A stretch of DNA of 64,000 nt from Sapria himalayana (GCA_029783825.1 JAREIK010003372.1:1-64000); one strand, 5' to 3'; counted from the first letter of the stretch, positions 24,804 to 37,269 are shown. The notes: generated by a model from the letters alone, not told the origin. Translations and numbers: made by a program.

Positions 24804-26180
24804 TATTTAATAATTTAACTCTATTAAGTATAGTTTGAAAAAGTGAAAAATAATTTTGTGATTTAATTCAAAATTATCATATTTAATTAACTAGTTTTAT
24901 ATTTGAGCTATAATATTTTTCAAATTGGTTTGATACCCATTGATGGTTATCTTTTGATAATATGTGAGATTGGAAGGCATATCAATTGAATATTCATGTA
25001 TTTGCTTGCTCTATTGATTTGTTGTTGTTAGGTAACCAAACTTTTTGATTGATTAATCTTGTCATAGAAAAAATATTATTATTAAAGGAGACCATAGTTA
25101 GTCTTTCAAGACCTTAGTTTCTCCGATAAAGATGATTTGTAGAACATATATTACCAACCTCAAGACCATTTACCTTGTAAAAAAATGTATATTGATGTTG
25201 TATTATGGTTGATGTGTGAGATACATATATCACTATGCTCATTCAAATCAAGGAAGATGTCAATAATGGCAAATCAACCACTCAAACATATGCTCTAACA
25301 AATGAATTCCTATATGTTACAAGTTGATACTCATCTATTATTAATCTTGCACAATTCGTAATTAATTTATTCTTTATACTCTATTTGCAATTAGATACTC
25401 ATCTATTAGTAAGCTTTCTCAATTGAACTATAATCTATATTTTTATCTTTGATTAATGAGAAAGTATAATGGCATATATTATAGACCATGTTAAAGATAA
25501 AGCATAGAGAAATATTATCTCATCTATAAATGAGCATTCTCATTTGAAAGTAGATACTCATTTGTTGTAGTAGCAGTACAAGAAGAAGAAGTAGAAAAAG
25601 ATGAAGAAGAAGTAGTAAGAGAAGGAGAAAAAGTTTAAGATGATGAAAAGATTAGAGTAGCCTTATAGCTCATATGTAGAAATTACATGCATCACAAGAA
25701 ATCCTAATCATTCTAATCTTCAAATAGAAAAAAAATATTAGGCTTGCATCTCTTAAATTACAAAACAAAATAACAAAAATAATTTAATATTATGCATTGA
25801 TACCACTAAAAGGTAGGAATATTCTTTGAGAAGTATTTTCTTAAATTAGTTCAATTTTAAAATTTTATTAAATATAATTTTCTTGACACTGAAAGTACTA
25901 TTCTTTATAATTTGTTGCATCCAAAAATAGCACTAACTTTTATCCAACTTTGCAAAAAAAAAGGAATTTCTCCATAACACTAATTATAATAATAATACTT
26001 AATATTTTCATCCTTAATATATATATAATGGATAATTATGTTATGGAATCCAAAAAAAATATCTATGATTTGGGTTATATTTTAGTGCCTATATTCGGAT
26101 ACTCATAATTATCCCAATATAATTAAAAAAAACATTATGTATAAACTTTTTTCAGCTTACTCAGTATGCAAAAACGAGTT
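24001..26180. other. AT-rich CACTA interior without recognised genes
   Basis: No gene seen. A TA run of about 60 bases lies at 24740-24800. A purine-rich patch (AAGAAGAAGAAGTAGAAAAAG) lies near 25578-25635. The 70-codon ORF at 24598-24810 runs into the TA repeat and is not credible. Confidence 0.5.
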
Positions 26181-26181
26181 A

Positions 26182-26275
26182 ATGCATATGTTTATGCATA
26201 CAGAGTATTTATGAACTCCATATGCATATGTTTATGCATACAGAGTATTTATGAACTCCATATGCATATGTTTTT
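26182..26275 (+). repeat. Exact 40-bp direct repeat with palindromic words
   Basis: A 40-bp unit containing ATGCATATGTTTATGCATAC and AGAGTATTTATGAACTCCAT occurs twice back to back, with a third partial copy from 26261. The units begin at 26181 and 26221. Each holds ATGCATAT/ATATGCAT palindromes. The copies are identical, unlike other repeats in this element, so the duplication is recent. Confidence 0.88.
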
Positions 26276-26789
26276 GTTTACGAAAAATTGAGTTTCTACA
26301 TAAACTCATATGCATACTGGAGTATATACATTCCGTATGAAAAAAGGAAGGTAATTATCAGTATAGAAATTTGGAATACCCAAATCATAAATATATTGGA
26401 TTTGGATCCCCCAATGTTATATTAAAATTAAAAATAGTAAAAAAAATATAATTATTTTCATGTTGGTTCCCCTTAACATTTTTTCATATAATATTATAAC
26501 TTTTATCCACTTTTGTTGCACCGAAATGCATCAGCTTTGTTTATCTTACATAAGTTTTTAAAAAATGTAAATCTAAAATAATAGTTCCAGAATTCAAAAA
26601 TCAAATTTTGATTTTCATAGAGTTTACCAAAATATACTTCTTCAAAGAAAATGATAGGTTAAAACTCAGGGCTTACACCTATTTAATGATGCCACCAACC
26701 ATCCTACTAGTAACTTTTTAGAAATCTTAGATTCAAAAATCTTTATTATTATAACGCAAGTAGGATTTGATTATTTTAAGTGTTTGGAA

Positions 26790-27690
26790 TTATAAGTATT
26801 TGTTTAACTATAAGTATACCCACATTTAACTATATTTATAATTACATGTATAATAACATACAATATAATATTTAACTATATGTGTATAACTATGTATAAA
26901 TATTTGTATAACTATATATAAATATTTGTGTAATTATATAACACTCTACAACATTAAATATAACTATATTTATAACTATGTATACATATATATAAATCTA
27001 TATATGTATTGATAACTTTATATATTTGTGTATGATTATTTGTATGAATATATTTATATATAACTATATGTTTAAATATATAAAAATATTAATAGCTATA
27101 TATTATATGTATAATAACATATAACTATAAATAATTCTCTCTTACTATAAGTATAACTATAAAAGCTTTATACATAACTATATTTAAATATATAATTAAC
27201 AACATGTATTTAATATACATTTTTATATATTAGTATAAAAAATGCATTTTAGTATTTCCATACCTATATATAACTATAAGTATAAATATATGAAATTATA
27301 TGAAAAAATATATATACATACATTTATAAATATAAGTTTAACTATACGTGAAACTATATGTATACCCACATGTAACTATATTTATAATTATATGTATAAA
27401 AACATACAACATAATGTTTAACTAAATTTGTATGACTATATATAAATATTTGTATACCTATAAAAACTCTATATAAATATAACTTTATTTTTAATTATGT
27501 AAACATATATGTATACATATATGTAAATCTATATAATTGTTTATAACTTTGTATATATTTATTTATATTTACTTATAACTACTTGAATGTATATATCAAT
27601 TTATAATTATATGTTAAACTAAATGTAACTATTTAAAACTACATTTATGATATGTATCCTAACATATAATTATATATGGGATAATACTAT
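26790..27690. repeat. ATAACTATAT-type AT-rich repeat inside the CACTA element
   Basis: Colinear with 8380-9090 of the mosaic region that hosts the ARF copy. It lies upstream of the (CT)n tract and the transposase gene. No ORF is present. Confidence 0.75.
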
Positions 27691-27942
27691 TTTGTTGGAC
27701 CAACTTGAAATAAAATGGCTAAAAATATAATATCAACATTATGTAAGCACATAGCATGAGAGTGTTCGTTGATCATGCTCATATATGGTATAATACAAAT
27801 AAGGGACGTACTCTTACTAATCCCACCCCTTAGGCCTCAGGCTCAAATATGAACTTATGTATAACAAAAAATGTAATATTTGATAGGTTTGTACTAAAGA
27901 ACTTATATTTTCTTTTATATAATTCTTCATTCTAACACTACA

Positions 27943-28099
27943 CTCTCTATATGTCTCTCTCTCCCTCTATAATTCTTTCTGTCTTTCTCATCTTTTTTTT
28001 CTTTATGTGTCTCACACTCTCTCGTATTATTTTTTTTGCCTCTTCTTTCTTTCTTGTTCTCTTTCTCTCCACCCCCCTCTCTCTCTCTCTCCCTCTCTC

Positions 28100-28135
<36 letters not shown>

Positions 28136-28325
28136 CCTCTCTCTCCCTCTCTCTCCCACTTTCTCTTTCCTTCTCTTCGCCCTCTCCCTTTCACCTTTTC
28201 TCTCTCACTCTCTCTCCCTCCTTTTCTCTCCCACACACTCTCTCCCCCATCTCTTGATTTTTCTACCCATCCCTCTCCCCACCTTATTTCTCTCTCTCTC
28301 TCTCTCTCTCTCCCTCTCCTCCTTC
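27943..28325 (+). repeat. (CT)n polypyrimidine tract upstream of TNP2
   Basis: About 380 bases are nearly all C and T, mostly CTCTCT with CCCTCT interruptions. It ends about 280 bases before the transposase start. In plants CT/GA tracts near start sites can act as core promoter or leader elements bound by BPC/GAGA-type factors; that function is inferred. Several ORFs on both strands are artefacts of the repeat. Confidence 0.9.
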
Positions 28326-28606
28326 AAACATTAAATGTATTTTTTTGCTTTCATTTCTTGTGAATTATTGTATTTTGCACCCTTTATCTAGTATAACTGT
28401 AATATATTTTAATCTTTATCATGCTAAAAATTACGTTATCTATTTATGTAGATTGTGTAAACGGCTTGCCTCTATATTCATGATATTTAAATTTTAAATC
28501 ATTATCTGTAAGTAATTTTATGTTATTCTTTGTATACTTTGAAGTAATAGAATGTTTTATTTATATTAATGATTAAGCATTATTTTATATAAATAAAACA
28601 GGGTAA

Positions 28607-31600
28607 ATGAGCTCAGATCGTTAGTTTATGTACAAAAGGGTTATTAATGGATTTTTGAATAAAGATTTTTTGACTGGGCTTGAAACTTTCATCAATTTTG
28701 CACGTAGTCAATCGAGATTGAAGGATAGAGAAAAAAATAAGTATCCATGTAATCATCAAAAGTGTCAGAATATCCCTTTTTGTGATGCAAATACTATAAG
28801 ATATCATTTGGAAAAATATGGCTTTGTGCCAAATTATTTTGTTTGGATTTATCACGGGGAAAGTACAAAGGCTCTGAATATTGACCAAAATGAGGGTATT
28901 GAATTATTTGCTCGTGGTAAAGAATCATCAAACACATACCATAGAATGATCATGGAAGCTGCTGGTCTTGACTTCAATATGGATTACATGGATGAACTAC
29001 CTAATCATGAAGCTCAGAAATTTTATGAAATGCTTAAAGCTACAGATAAAAAGTTGTGGCATGGTTGTAAAACACATTCGTAATTGTCACTTGTGGGTCG
29101 ACAAATGAGCATTAAGTTAGAAAATCATATGTCTAAAAAATTATTTGATTAAGTGACAGAACTGATGAAAAAGATTGTTCCAGATAAAAAATTGATCACT
29201 AACAAATTTTACAACACTAAAAAGTTACTACGAGGAATGGGTCTACCAGTAGAAAAAATTGATTGTTGTTTAAATGGATGCATGTTATAATGGGGTGGTG
29301 ATCGTGATTTAATTAGCTGTAAGTTTTGTGGCCATCCTCAATTTAGGAAGGTACATCGTGCTATAGAAATGCTAAAAAAATTGAAGGTTGTCTTTAAGAA
29401 GATGTAATATTTTTCATTAATTCCTCGATTATATAGACTATATGCATCAAATGCTACAGCAAATGATATGAGGTGGCATTCCAAGCATGAGATTGAAGAA
29501 GTGGCAATGTGTCATCCATCAGATTCACCTGCTTGGAATCATTTTAATTATATACATCAAGATTTTGCAGCAAAAAGTCAAAATGTGAGATTGAGTTTCT
29601 ACACTGATGGATTTCACTATTTGGGCAATCTGGACAACAGCATTAAACATGACCAGTAATAGTGATGCCTTATAACTTGCCTCTATGGTTGTGTATGAAG
29701 GAGCAATATATATTTGTGTCAATATTGGTTCAAGGGCCAAAAAATCCAAAAGACATGCTGGATATTTTTTTATAGTCTCTTATTGTAGAGTTAAATCATT
29801 TATGGAATGTTGGCGTGAATACATGTGATATCTCAAAGAAGTAAAATTTCATTATGTGGCAGCCCTTATGTGGATGGTGAATGACTTTCATGCATATTCA
29901 ATGTTATCTAGCTGGAGTACTGCAGGATGATTCACATGCCCGTATTGCATGACAAATTCTGATATATTTACCCTCAAATTTAGTGGTAAATAGTCATGGT
30001 TTGATAACCATCGTAAGTTTCTACCTACGAATTATCCATTATGAAGAAATAGAATTGCATTTCGAAGAAATAAAACTATGATGATAGCTGCACCATCTAT
30101 TCGTTTAGGAGATAATATTATTACAGAAATTCATAGTTTGGGTTTGAAGAAGGTAACTGAAAAGTATGCTACTAGAAGTAATGAACCAATAGGCAAATTA
30201 TTTGGCTGGAGGAAACGTAGTATATTTTGGTACTTGCCCTATTGGAAGACCAATTTATTTCGTCATAACTTATATGTAATGCATATTGAAAAAAATGTTT
30301 TTGACAATGTTTTTAACACTGTCCTTAATGTAGATGGAAAAACAAAAGACACTTAAAAATCAAGACAAGAGTTGAATGATTAATGTCGGTAGCCTGAATT
30401 GAAAATGAATGAGCAACCAGGAAAATTCTTTAAAGCTTGTTACACACTTGATAAGAAGGCAAGACAACTATTGTGTGAATGGGTTAAAATTTTGAAATTC
30501 TTTGATGGGTATGCGTCAAATATGGGTAGATGCGTGGATATGAAGAATCATAAGTTATTTGAAATGAAAAGTCATGAAAATCATGTATTTATGTAGAGAT
30601 TAATACCAATTGCATTTCGTGAATTACTTCCACAAAGTGTTTGGAAGGTCCTTACAAAACTAAGTTTATTTTTCAAACAGCTAACTGCAACCAAAATCAA
30701 AATAGATGACATGGTGAGGCTGGAAAATGACATTCCACTTATTATTTGTAAGCTAGAATGGATATTCCCACTGAGTTTTTTTGACTCAATGGAGCATTTG
30801 CTAATCTATTTCACATATGAAGCACGGATAGTGGGCTAGTCCAATTCAGCTGGATGTATCCTTTTGAGAGGTAAATACATATAATTTGCCGTGTTTTATA
30901 ATTTCATACTTTAAGAAATATTGTAGTTTAATCAAATTGAAACCTAACATCGTGGTTGTAGGTATCTTCATAATTTGAAATTGAATGTTAGAAACAAGGC
31001 AAAAGTCGAAGGTTCAATTTGCAATGCATATTTAGTAGAAGAAGCATCATCATTTTGTTCTTATTATTATGATGATCATGTCAATACAAAGAATTGAATT
31101 GTGTCGTGGAATTCTGAAGGTTATGTGATGGTAGAAGATGATTCTGTGGACAAATTATCTATCTTCAATCACCCAGGAAGAGCTTTTGGAAGAGTAATGA
31201 AAAGATGTATGACAGATTAAGAGTACAAAGCAATCAGGAGCTACGTTTTACTTAATTGTGAGGAGGTTGTACTATACATTGAGTATGTATACACAAAATG
31301 GTTGCAAGTTAAATCATAGTTTAATTTTATCTTTAATAGGAATTAATAAAAATTGATATACATTTTTTTCTCTTTTTATATTCGTGCAGTATTTATGTTG
31401 AGCAATTAAAATATAGGCAACCATCAATTTCTAGCAATGATGTCAATTATATGCTAGAAAATGAATTTGTAAATTATTTCAAAAATTATGTGAGAAATTA
31501 TTAAGTTTTAAATTTTGAATTATTTAATTTATTTTTATCTTTTATTTGTTAATATCAATTTTTTTAATTAATGTCACAGGTAATTGATCCTTTAAATGGA

Positions 31601-31930
31601 GATTCAAATATTTTTATTCAGAATCTAAGTAAAGGCCTATTATGATATGTGGCAACCTATCTTAGGTATTTTGTTAATGGATATAAATTTCACACAATCG
31701 GGCATGGTTCTTCTAAAATAATAATGAATAGTGGTGTATGCATTAAAGGCACAGGATATAGTGTATATGAGATTGATTATTATTGTCAACTCAAAGGAGT
31801 TATTAAGTTAGAGTATCCTGGACTCGAAAATAACAAGATTGTATTATTTAAGTGTGAGTGGTTTGATCCCACACCAAATGTGGGCACAAAGATTCATTCA
31901 GATTATAAGCTAGGGGATGTTATCCATTAG
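28607..31930 (+). pseudogene. CACTA TNP2-like transposase, decayed
   Basis: TNP2 cuts and moves CACTA elements. The ancestral start is probably the ATG at 28607, since MSSDR, a stop in place of Trp (TAG, 28622), then FMYKR fits the family N-terminus. The transposase-associated domain follows (FINFARSQ, HLEKYGFVPNYFVWIYHGE), then the transposase core (LIPRLYRLYAS, DMRWHSKHE, FYTDGFHYLGN, PYWKTNLFRHNLYVMHIEKN), a DUF4218-like part (DGYASNMGRC, WIFPLSFFDSMEHL) and a DUF4216-like end (GYKFHTIG, NSGVCIKG, LFKCEWFDP). Introns with GT-AG ends are visible at 30871-30961, 31283-31389 and 31490-31579. At least ten in-frame stops and a frameshift near 30835-30842 make it non-functional. It is followed 170 bp on by the second CACTA gene on the same strand. 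Confidence 0.9.
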
Positions 31931-32096
31931 AGGATGATAGTGATGCCGATAATTAAATTGTTATAATTTTATCATAAATTTAAACTATCAAAGATGTTTT
32001 ATTTTTTATTGAAATCTATCGGTGTGTTTTATTCAAAAATGCATGCTTGTTAATTATTTTTCAATTTTTTGTTCTTTGTTTTATTTTGAACAGCAA

Positions 32097-33935
32097 ATGG
32101 TGCCTAAAGGACATGGTCGTGGTGGAGCTGAACGTAGACACAGAAATGAACCAAATTCAACTAGTATGTTACATAATGTTTTAGAATCAGTACCAGCTCA
32201 TAGCCACCATATCCTAACTTCAACATCACAATCACCATCTCCATTTCTATCACCATCACCATCATTGAGACCTCTGCTAACACCTTTATCAGATGTAAGC
32301 CCACCACCGATTGTGCTTCTTGCTCACACTTTTGATCCATCTCAATCTTCTACACCACAATTTACACTGATTGTTCCCCCATTTACAATACCAACGACAT
32401 CATCAAATGTTGTGCCTTTTTCTGAAGTCAGTGCTAAGTTAGACATTTATATTGTGGATGAGAGGTAAAAGAAAAAAGTAAAAATGATTTGAAAAAAAAA
32501 TTTGATGTTACTATCAGGAGTTTTTTTTATATTGTTATGATTTGTTTGTTTTCTATGTTATTTATTTATTTGTACAGTTTTATTCTTTCTAACAAGTGTT
32601 CGACTATAATTACAAAAGCTTTCAAGAAAATGGCTAATGCCAAAGCTTTCTCCTGGAAGAAAGTTTCTCAATCGACAAATGAGTCATATTTTAATGACTT
32701 TCAGGTAAAAATAACAAAACAAAAGAATTGAAAAATTATTATCTAATTACTTAACTTTTATGTGTTATTATTCAAGCAGTAAATAATTATGTTCTTGTTG
32801 TTAATATAAATTCTTTTGTCATTTTTCTATTTTATAGAATTAGTGCACATGGGCACCCAAATTTGATGGAAAGATAAAGTCATTATTTAAGATCAATGCT
32901 GCTCAACGGCATTCTAATTTTGTTCATAAATTAAAGAAAATTAAAGAAATATCTAATTTTATATCCGAGGAAGACTGACCCATGTGGCTTAATTATTGGG
33001 AGTAACCAAATGTGTAGAAAAAATTAGATATTGCCAGCAAAATCGATGAAGTGAGGTTGCTGGACTAGGTAGAGAAATCTGTCGACACACAAGAGGTTCA
33101 AAGTCGAGCATCGAGCACGCTCGAGATTTAATACATAATTAAAAATTCTAAACAAATCTATATTTTGTGTTTGTCCTAATAGTCCAATATATATAATTTC
33201 TGCATGGTTTTAATAATTTTGTTAAACTTTTTTATCATTTGTTTTTTTATGAATTAATAAAAACATATTCTAGGCTGGAAAATTGTGTCGAGCTCCAAAT
33301 TTCTATGAGATTTTTAGGAAGATGCATGTGAAGAAAGTGGATGGTCAGAATGTTGACAATAAGTCTCCGATGATTGTAGTAAGATTTTGTTATATTAATT
33401 AGACTTTATAAAACTACAGTACATTATAAAAATTTTTTTGAATGCAAAATTTTTATTTTATTTTTTGTAAATCTAGAATATTTTTATCTCCATTTTATCT
33501 CAGGATCTAATGGTGGACCGTGTGACAGCTACTCATCAACAAGTTGAGTGTTCTATGAATCTTCAACCAATTGACTATGATCCGATTTATTTGGAGACAA
33601 TAGAAGGTTAAAAGAAGCAGCGAGTGTAAGGAATCGACTCTAAGGGAGTGGTATTTTGTTGTAGTAGTCATGCTTCTAATTCATCTGCCTCAGCAATAGT
33701 GGATGAGTTGGTCGAACAACAAGCACATTAAACAAATGAACATATTGTAGATATGGAGACCGAACTGTAAAAGAAGGATGAGCAGATAACTAATTTGATG
33801 AAAGAAATGAAAGAAATTAAAGATATTAAAAAAACAATGCAATAGTAGATGTCCTATATGGAGTCACAGTTAGCGGAATTGGTGCATCATATAGTATTCC
33901 AAGATCCAGCTGTGAATCCTCACAGGAAAGGCTAG
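32097..33935 (+). pseudogene. CACTA second gene, Transposase_24 (Ptta/En/Spm) type, decayed
   Basis: This is the TNP1/TnpA-like partner that in En/Spm elements binds the subterminal repeats. The ATG at 32097 lies just after a good acceptor (GAACAG) and begins MVPKGHGRGGAERR, the basic start usual in the family; a Ser/Pro-rich linker follows. Next come KMANAKAFSWKKVSQSTNE, an intron, WAPKFDGKIKSLFKIN, ISEED followed by a stop, PNFYEIFRKMHVKKVDG, and a coiled-coil-like C-terminus (DEQITNLMKEMKEIKDI, MSYMESQLAELV). Multiple stops interrupt it, including two adjacent TAG codons before MSYMESQ. Exon limits beyond those named are estimates. Confidence 0.82.
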
Positions 33936-34329
33936 CATTCCCTACAAATCATGAGGATGATGGAGTATGAGAATTATTTATGAACTGTTATTTATTTTTG
34001 TTTATATGTAGTAAATAATTATGATATTTTGTTGCAAGTATCAATTTTTTTATTCTAGTTTTGTTCTTTTCTTTTTCAATTAACCAAATTATGAATATTT
34101 GCAGGACGCATTATGTGAGAGAAAAGAAAAATTCCTAATTCAAAGCATTCTGACATTTCCACAGTCCTTCCAATGCACGGGTCCCATATTTATAGATTTT
34201 AGCTTTATAAAAATGAGGGCTAGCTTATCTTATCATTATTTTTTAAAAAACATTATATTTTTGCACTCTATTTATCTCTAAACATAATTGCTGGACATCC
34301 TTTGGAATTTTGGTGATGTTGTATGAGAA
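33936..34329 (+). other. Downstream stretch between ORF2 and the first triplet module
   Basis: AT-rich sequence with an intron-like TTTGCAG at about 34098-34104. A 60-codon ORF (34099-34281) has no recognised family and may be a remnant last exon of the second CACTA gene. Confidence 0.4.
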
Positions 34330-35525
34330 TAAACTTTAATTTGTGTTTGTTTATGTCTGTAATATTTGTTTTTATATATCTGTGAATATGTTTTTGTGTC
34401 TCTTAATTTTTTTGGTAGAGTTTTAGCCTATTATAGGTATGTAAAAGCCCATAATCAGCAGCGGAAGCAGTGGTAGAGATGGCAGTGATGGATGTGGCGG
34501 CAGCGGAAGAGGCAACGGCCGCAGTAGCGGCAGCACCGGTAGCAGTGGCTGAGGCAACAGCTGTGATAGCTACGGTAGAAGCGGCAGCAACAACAGAAGA
34601 GGCTGTAGTGGCAGTAGTGGCAGCAGCTGCAATAGTGGCTGTGGCAGGAGTAATGGTGCTGGTAGGGGCGGCAATGGTAACACCGGCAGCCACGACAGCA
34701 ATAGCGGCAGCACCGGCAGCTACCGCAGTAGCATCAGCAGCTGTAGCGGTAGTGGGAGCGAGAGTAGTGCCAGCGGCAGTGGCATCGGCAGTGGCAGTGG
34801 TAGCAATAGCGAGAGCAGCAGCGGTAGTGGGAGTAGCAGCGGTAGTGGGAGTAGCAGCGGTAGCAGGAGTAGAAGCGGTAGCGAGAGCAGCAACAACCGC
34901 AACATATGTGGTATATACATACGTATATAGTTATTATATACGTATATATAATACTCCAGTATTTTATGCACATATATACTGAGTATATATATGTACTCAG
35001 TATATATGTATGCATAATACTGTAGTTTATATGTACATATACTATAGTAATAACTGTACGAGTGAAATGCTAGTATATATGTATATATTTACTGTAGCAA
35101 TATATATTTATCAAAATATAGTTATTTTTTATTTAATTTGATTTGATTTGGTGGTTTAATTTTCTTACAGATATGGTGCCGCATTGTTTTCCATACGAAG
35201 CTTGTATAAGTGAACACATTTCAACAAACATGAAACACAGTGACTCAGACAGCATTTTCGTAGTGGAAAGTTGGTGATCGGAGGAGCAATAGGAGAGAAA
35301 GCAACATCAATGCATTGATAGATTTTACTTTATGCACATTCGGTAGATACATTGATTAATAAGATGTAATATAATTTTTATTATTTTTTTGTTTTTGTTA
35401 TTTAAAATATTGTATTAGAATAAGTTATTGAATAAATTTTTTTTTAATTTAAAATTTTTTTATAGTTTCTATTTTTAGTAAATTTATTTTTAAAATATTA
35501 AATTATTTAATTAATTTTTTTAAAA
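34330..35525 (+). repeat. GC-triplet/hairpin/terminal-exon module, copy B
   Basis: First unit of a tandem pair. It opens with TTTATATATCTGTGAATATG and TAGAGTTTTAG...GTATGTAAAAGCC (34441). Then comes a GC-rich island of GCA/GTA/GCG/GTG triplets (34455-34905), a hairpin (34971-35008), a strong splice acceptor (TTTTCTTACAG, AG at 35169-35170) and an exon-like block (35171-35380), and it closes with AT-rich sequence ending AAATTATTTAATTAA. The 170-codon Ala/Val-rich ORF at 34470-34982 is open only because of the triplet bias. The module lies between ORF2 and the 3' end of the element. Confidence 0.85.
34971..35008. repeat. 15-bp inverted repeat (hairpin) in module B
   Basis: Left arm CATATATACTGAGTA (34971-34985), loop TATATATG, right arm TACTCAGTATATATG (34994-35008). 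Arms pair over 15 bases, and some pairing may extend beyond. Confidence 0.9.
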
Positions 35526-35544
35526 AACTATATTACATTCAACT

Positions 35545-36850
35545 GTAATTTTTGTTTGTTCATGTCTATAATAACTATTTTTATATATCTGTGAATATGT
35601 TTGTGTTTGTCCAAAATTTTTGGGTAGAGTTTTAGCATATTATTGGTATGTAAAAGCCTATTATCATCAGAGGTAGCTGCAGCAACAACGACAGTAGTGG
35701 TGACAGCAGCAACAGTGACGGTAGAGGTGGTAGTGACACAAGAAGCGGTTACAGCGGCAGTGGTAGTAACTGCACCTACAACATCGTCAGCAAGGGTGGC
35801 AGCAGCGATAGCGGAGGCAGTGGGGGCAGCCGTGGTAGCGGAGGCAGTGGCTGCAGCCGCGGTAGCACGACAGCAGTGGTAGCTGCTGTAGTGGAGGCAG
35901 TGGAGGAAGCGGCGGCATAGAAGGCAGAGGCAGCGGCTGCATCGGAAGCAGCGACAGTAGTGGCATTAGCAGCAGCTACACAGAAAGTAGTGATAGCATA
36001 GGAAGCAGTGGCAATAATGGCGGTGGTGGTAGCAGCGGTGGCTGGGGCCGCAGATGCAACTCTGGTAGTCGGGGAAGCGGCTGCAGCCGCCGCAGCGGCC
36101 AGTGGCCACGGCTTCGGCATTAGTGGCGACGGTGGTATCTGCGATAGCAGTAGTGGTATTGGTAGTGGTAGCGACATCGGCAATGGCAGTAGTGGCAGGA
36201 GCGGCAGCGGGATTAGCAGCAGGATTAGTAGCAACAACACCTTTTGAGATACATACGTACGAATAAAGTCAATATATACATACATTTAATACTGCAGTAT
36301 TTTATGTACGTATATACTGAGTATATTTGTACTCAGTTTATATGTACACTTAATACTACTATTTATATGTACATATACTGTAGTAATATATATACGAGTG
36401 AATTGCTAGTATATATTTAGATATATAATGTAGTATTATATATGTATCAAAACATAACTTTTTTTTGACTGAGTGGTTTAATTTTCTTACAGATATGATG
36501 CCGCATTGTTCCTCATACAAAGCTACTATAAGTGATGAGATTTTTCACTAGACATTACGTGTCGTGACTCGGACAGCTTTGTCGTAGTAGAAAAATGATG
36601 ATCGGAGGAACAGAGGGAGAGACAACAATGTCAATGAATGGATATATTATACTTTATGAACTGTCCATAGATACATTGATGAATAAAAATAAAAGTTTGT
36701 TATTTTTTTGTTTCAATTATGTTAAATATTGAATTTGAATAAGATATTAAATGATTTTATTTTTGGTTTATTATAAATTATTTATAGTTTCAATTTTTAT
36801 TCAATATAATTTAAAAATAATAAATTATTTAATTAAAAAATTTTTAACTT
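35545..36850 (+). repeat. GC-triplet/hairpin/terminal-exon module, copy C
   Basis: Second tandem unit. GTAAAAGCC at 35650 corresponds to 34441 in copy B, an offset of 1209 bases; the offset grows downstream because the triplet island (35665-36240) is longer here. The hairpin is at 36306-36347, the acceptor AG at 36491-36492 (TTTTCTTACAG), and the exon-like block at 36493-36690 with AATAAA near its end. The AT-rich tail again ends AAATTATTTAATTAA. ORFs on both strands of the island are compositional artefacts. Confidence 0.85.
36306..36347. repeat. 18-bp imperfect inverted repeat (hairpin) in module C
   Basis: Left arm GTACGTATATACTGAGTA (36306-36323), loop TATTTG, right arm TACTCAGTTTATATGTAC (36330-36347). 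Sixteen of eighteen positions pair. Confidence 0.85.
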
Positions 36851-36889
36851 TTTAAAATTATTTAAATATTTGTGAAATTAAAATAACTA

Positions 36890-37269
36890 GGAAAAATTCC
36901 CTAGCTAAATTAGCGAGGGAAAAATCCCTCGCTAATTTAGAGATAGAAATTTCCCTAGCTAATTTAGCTAGGGAAATATTAAAATTAGCGATGGATATTC
37001 CGTCGCTAATTTCTAATGCTAGTACTTTAGCTAGGGATTTAGCCATCATTATTTTTGTTTAGCGACAAAATATTTAGTTTATCTTGTTATTTTAGCAACA
37101 AAATTTTTCTATTTTAGCGAGGAAATTTTTCGTTGCTAATTTTTTAGCTAGGGAAAATTCCGTAGCTAAAATTTAGCAAGAAGCACTTTAGAAAGGGACA
37201 CGATCCATTGATATTTCGTCGTATATACCATTTAGCAACGGAAATCTCCCATATAGCTAGGGAATTGTC
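36890..37269 (+). repeat. 3' subterminal inverted motifs of the CACTA element
   Basis: Dense alternation of CCCTAGCTAA and its complement TTAGCTAGGG, plus TTAGCGAGGG/CCCTCGCTAA. Unlike the 5' side, the motifs face both ways. They resemble those behind the terminus at 3912, which supports one family. Confidence 0.85.

Noticed and set aside
27947..28363. Ser/Leu/Pro-rich and Arg/Glu-rich ORFs on both strands
   Set aside because: They are translations of the (CT)n tract.
34470..36285. Ala/Val-rich and Gly/Ser-rich ORFs of up to 170 codons in the triplet islands, also at 12238-12609
   Set aside because: Several frames on both strands are open at once because of the triplet composition, and none aligns between modules as a protein.
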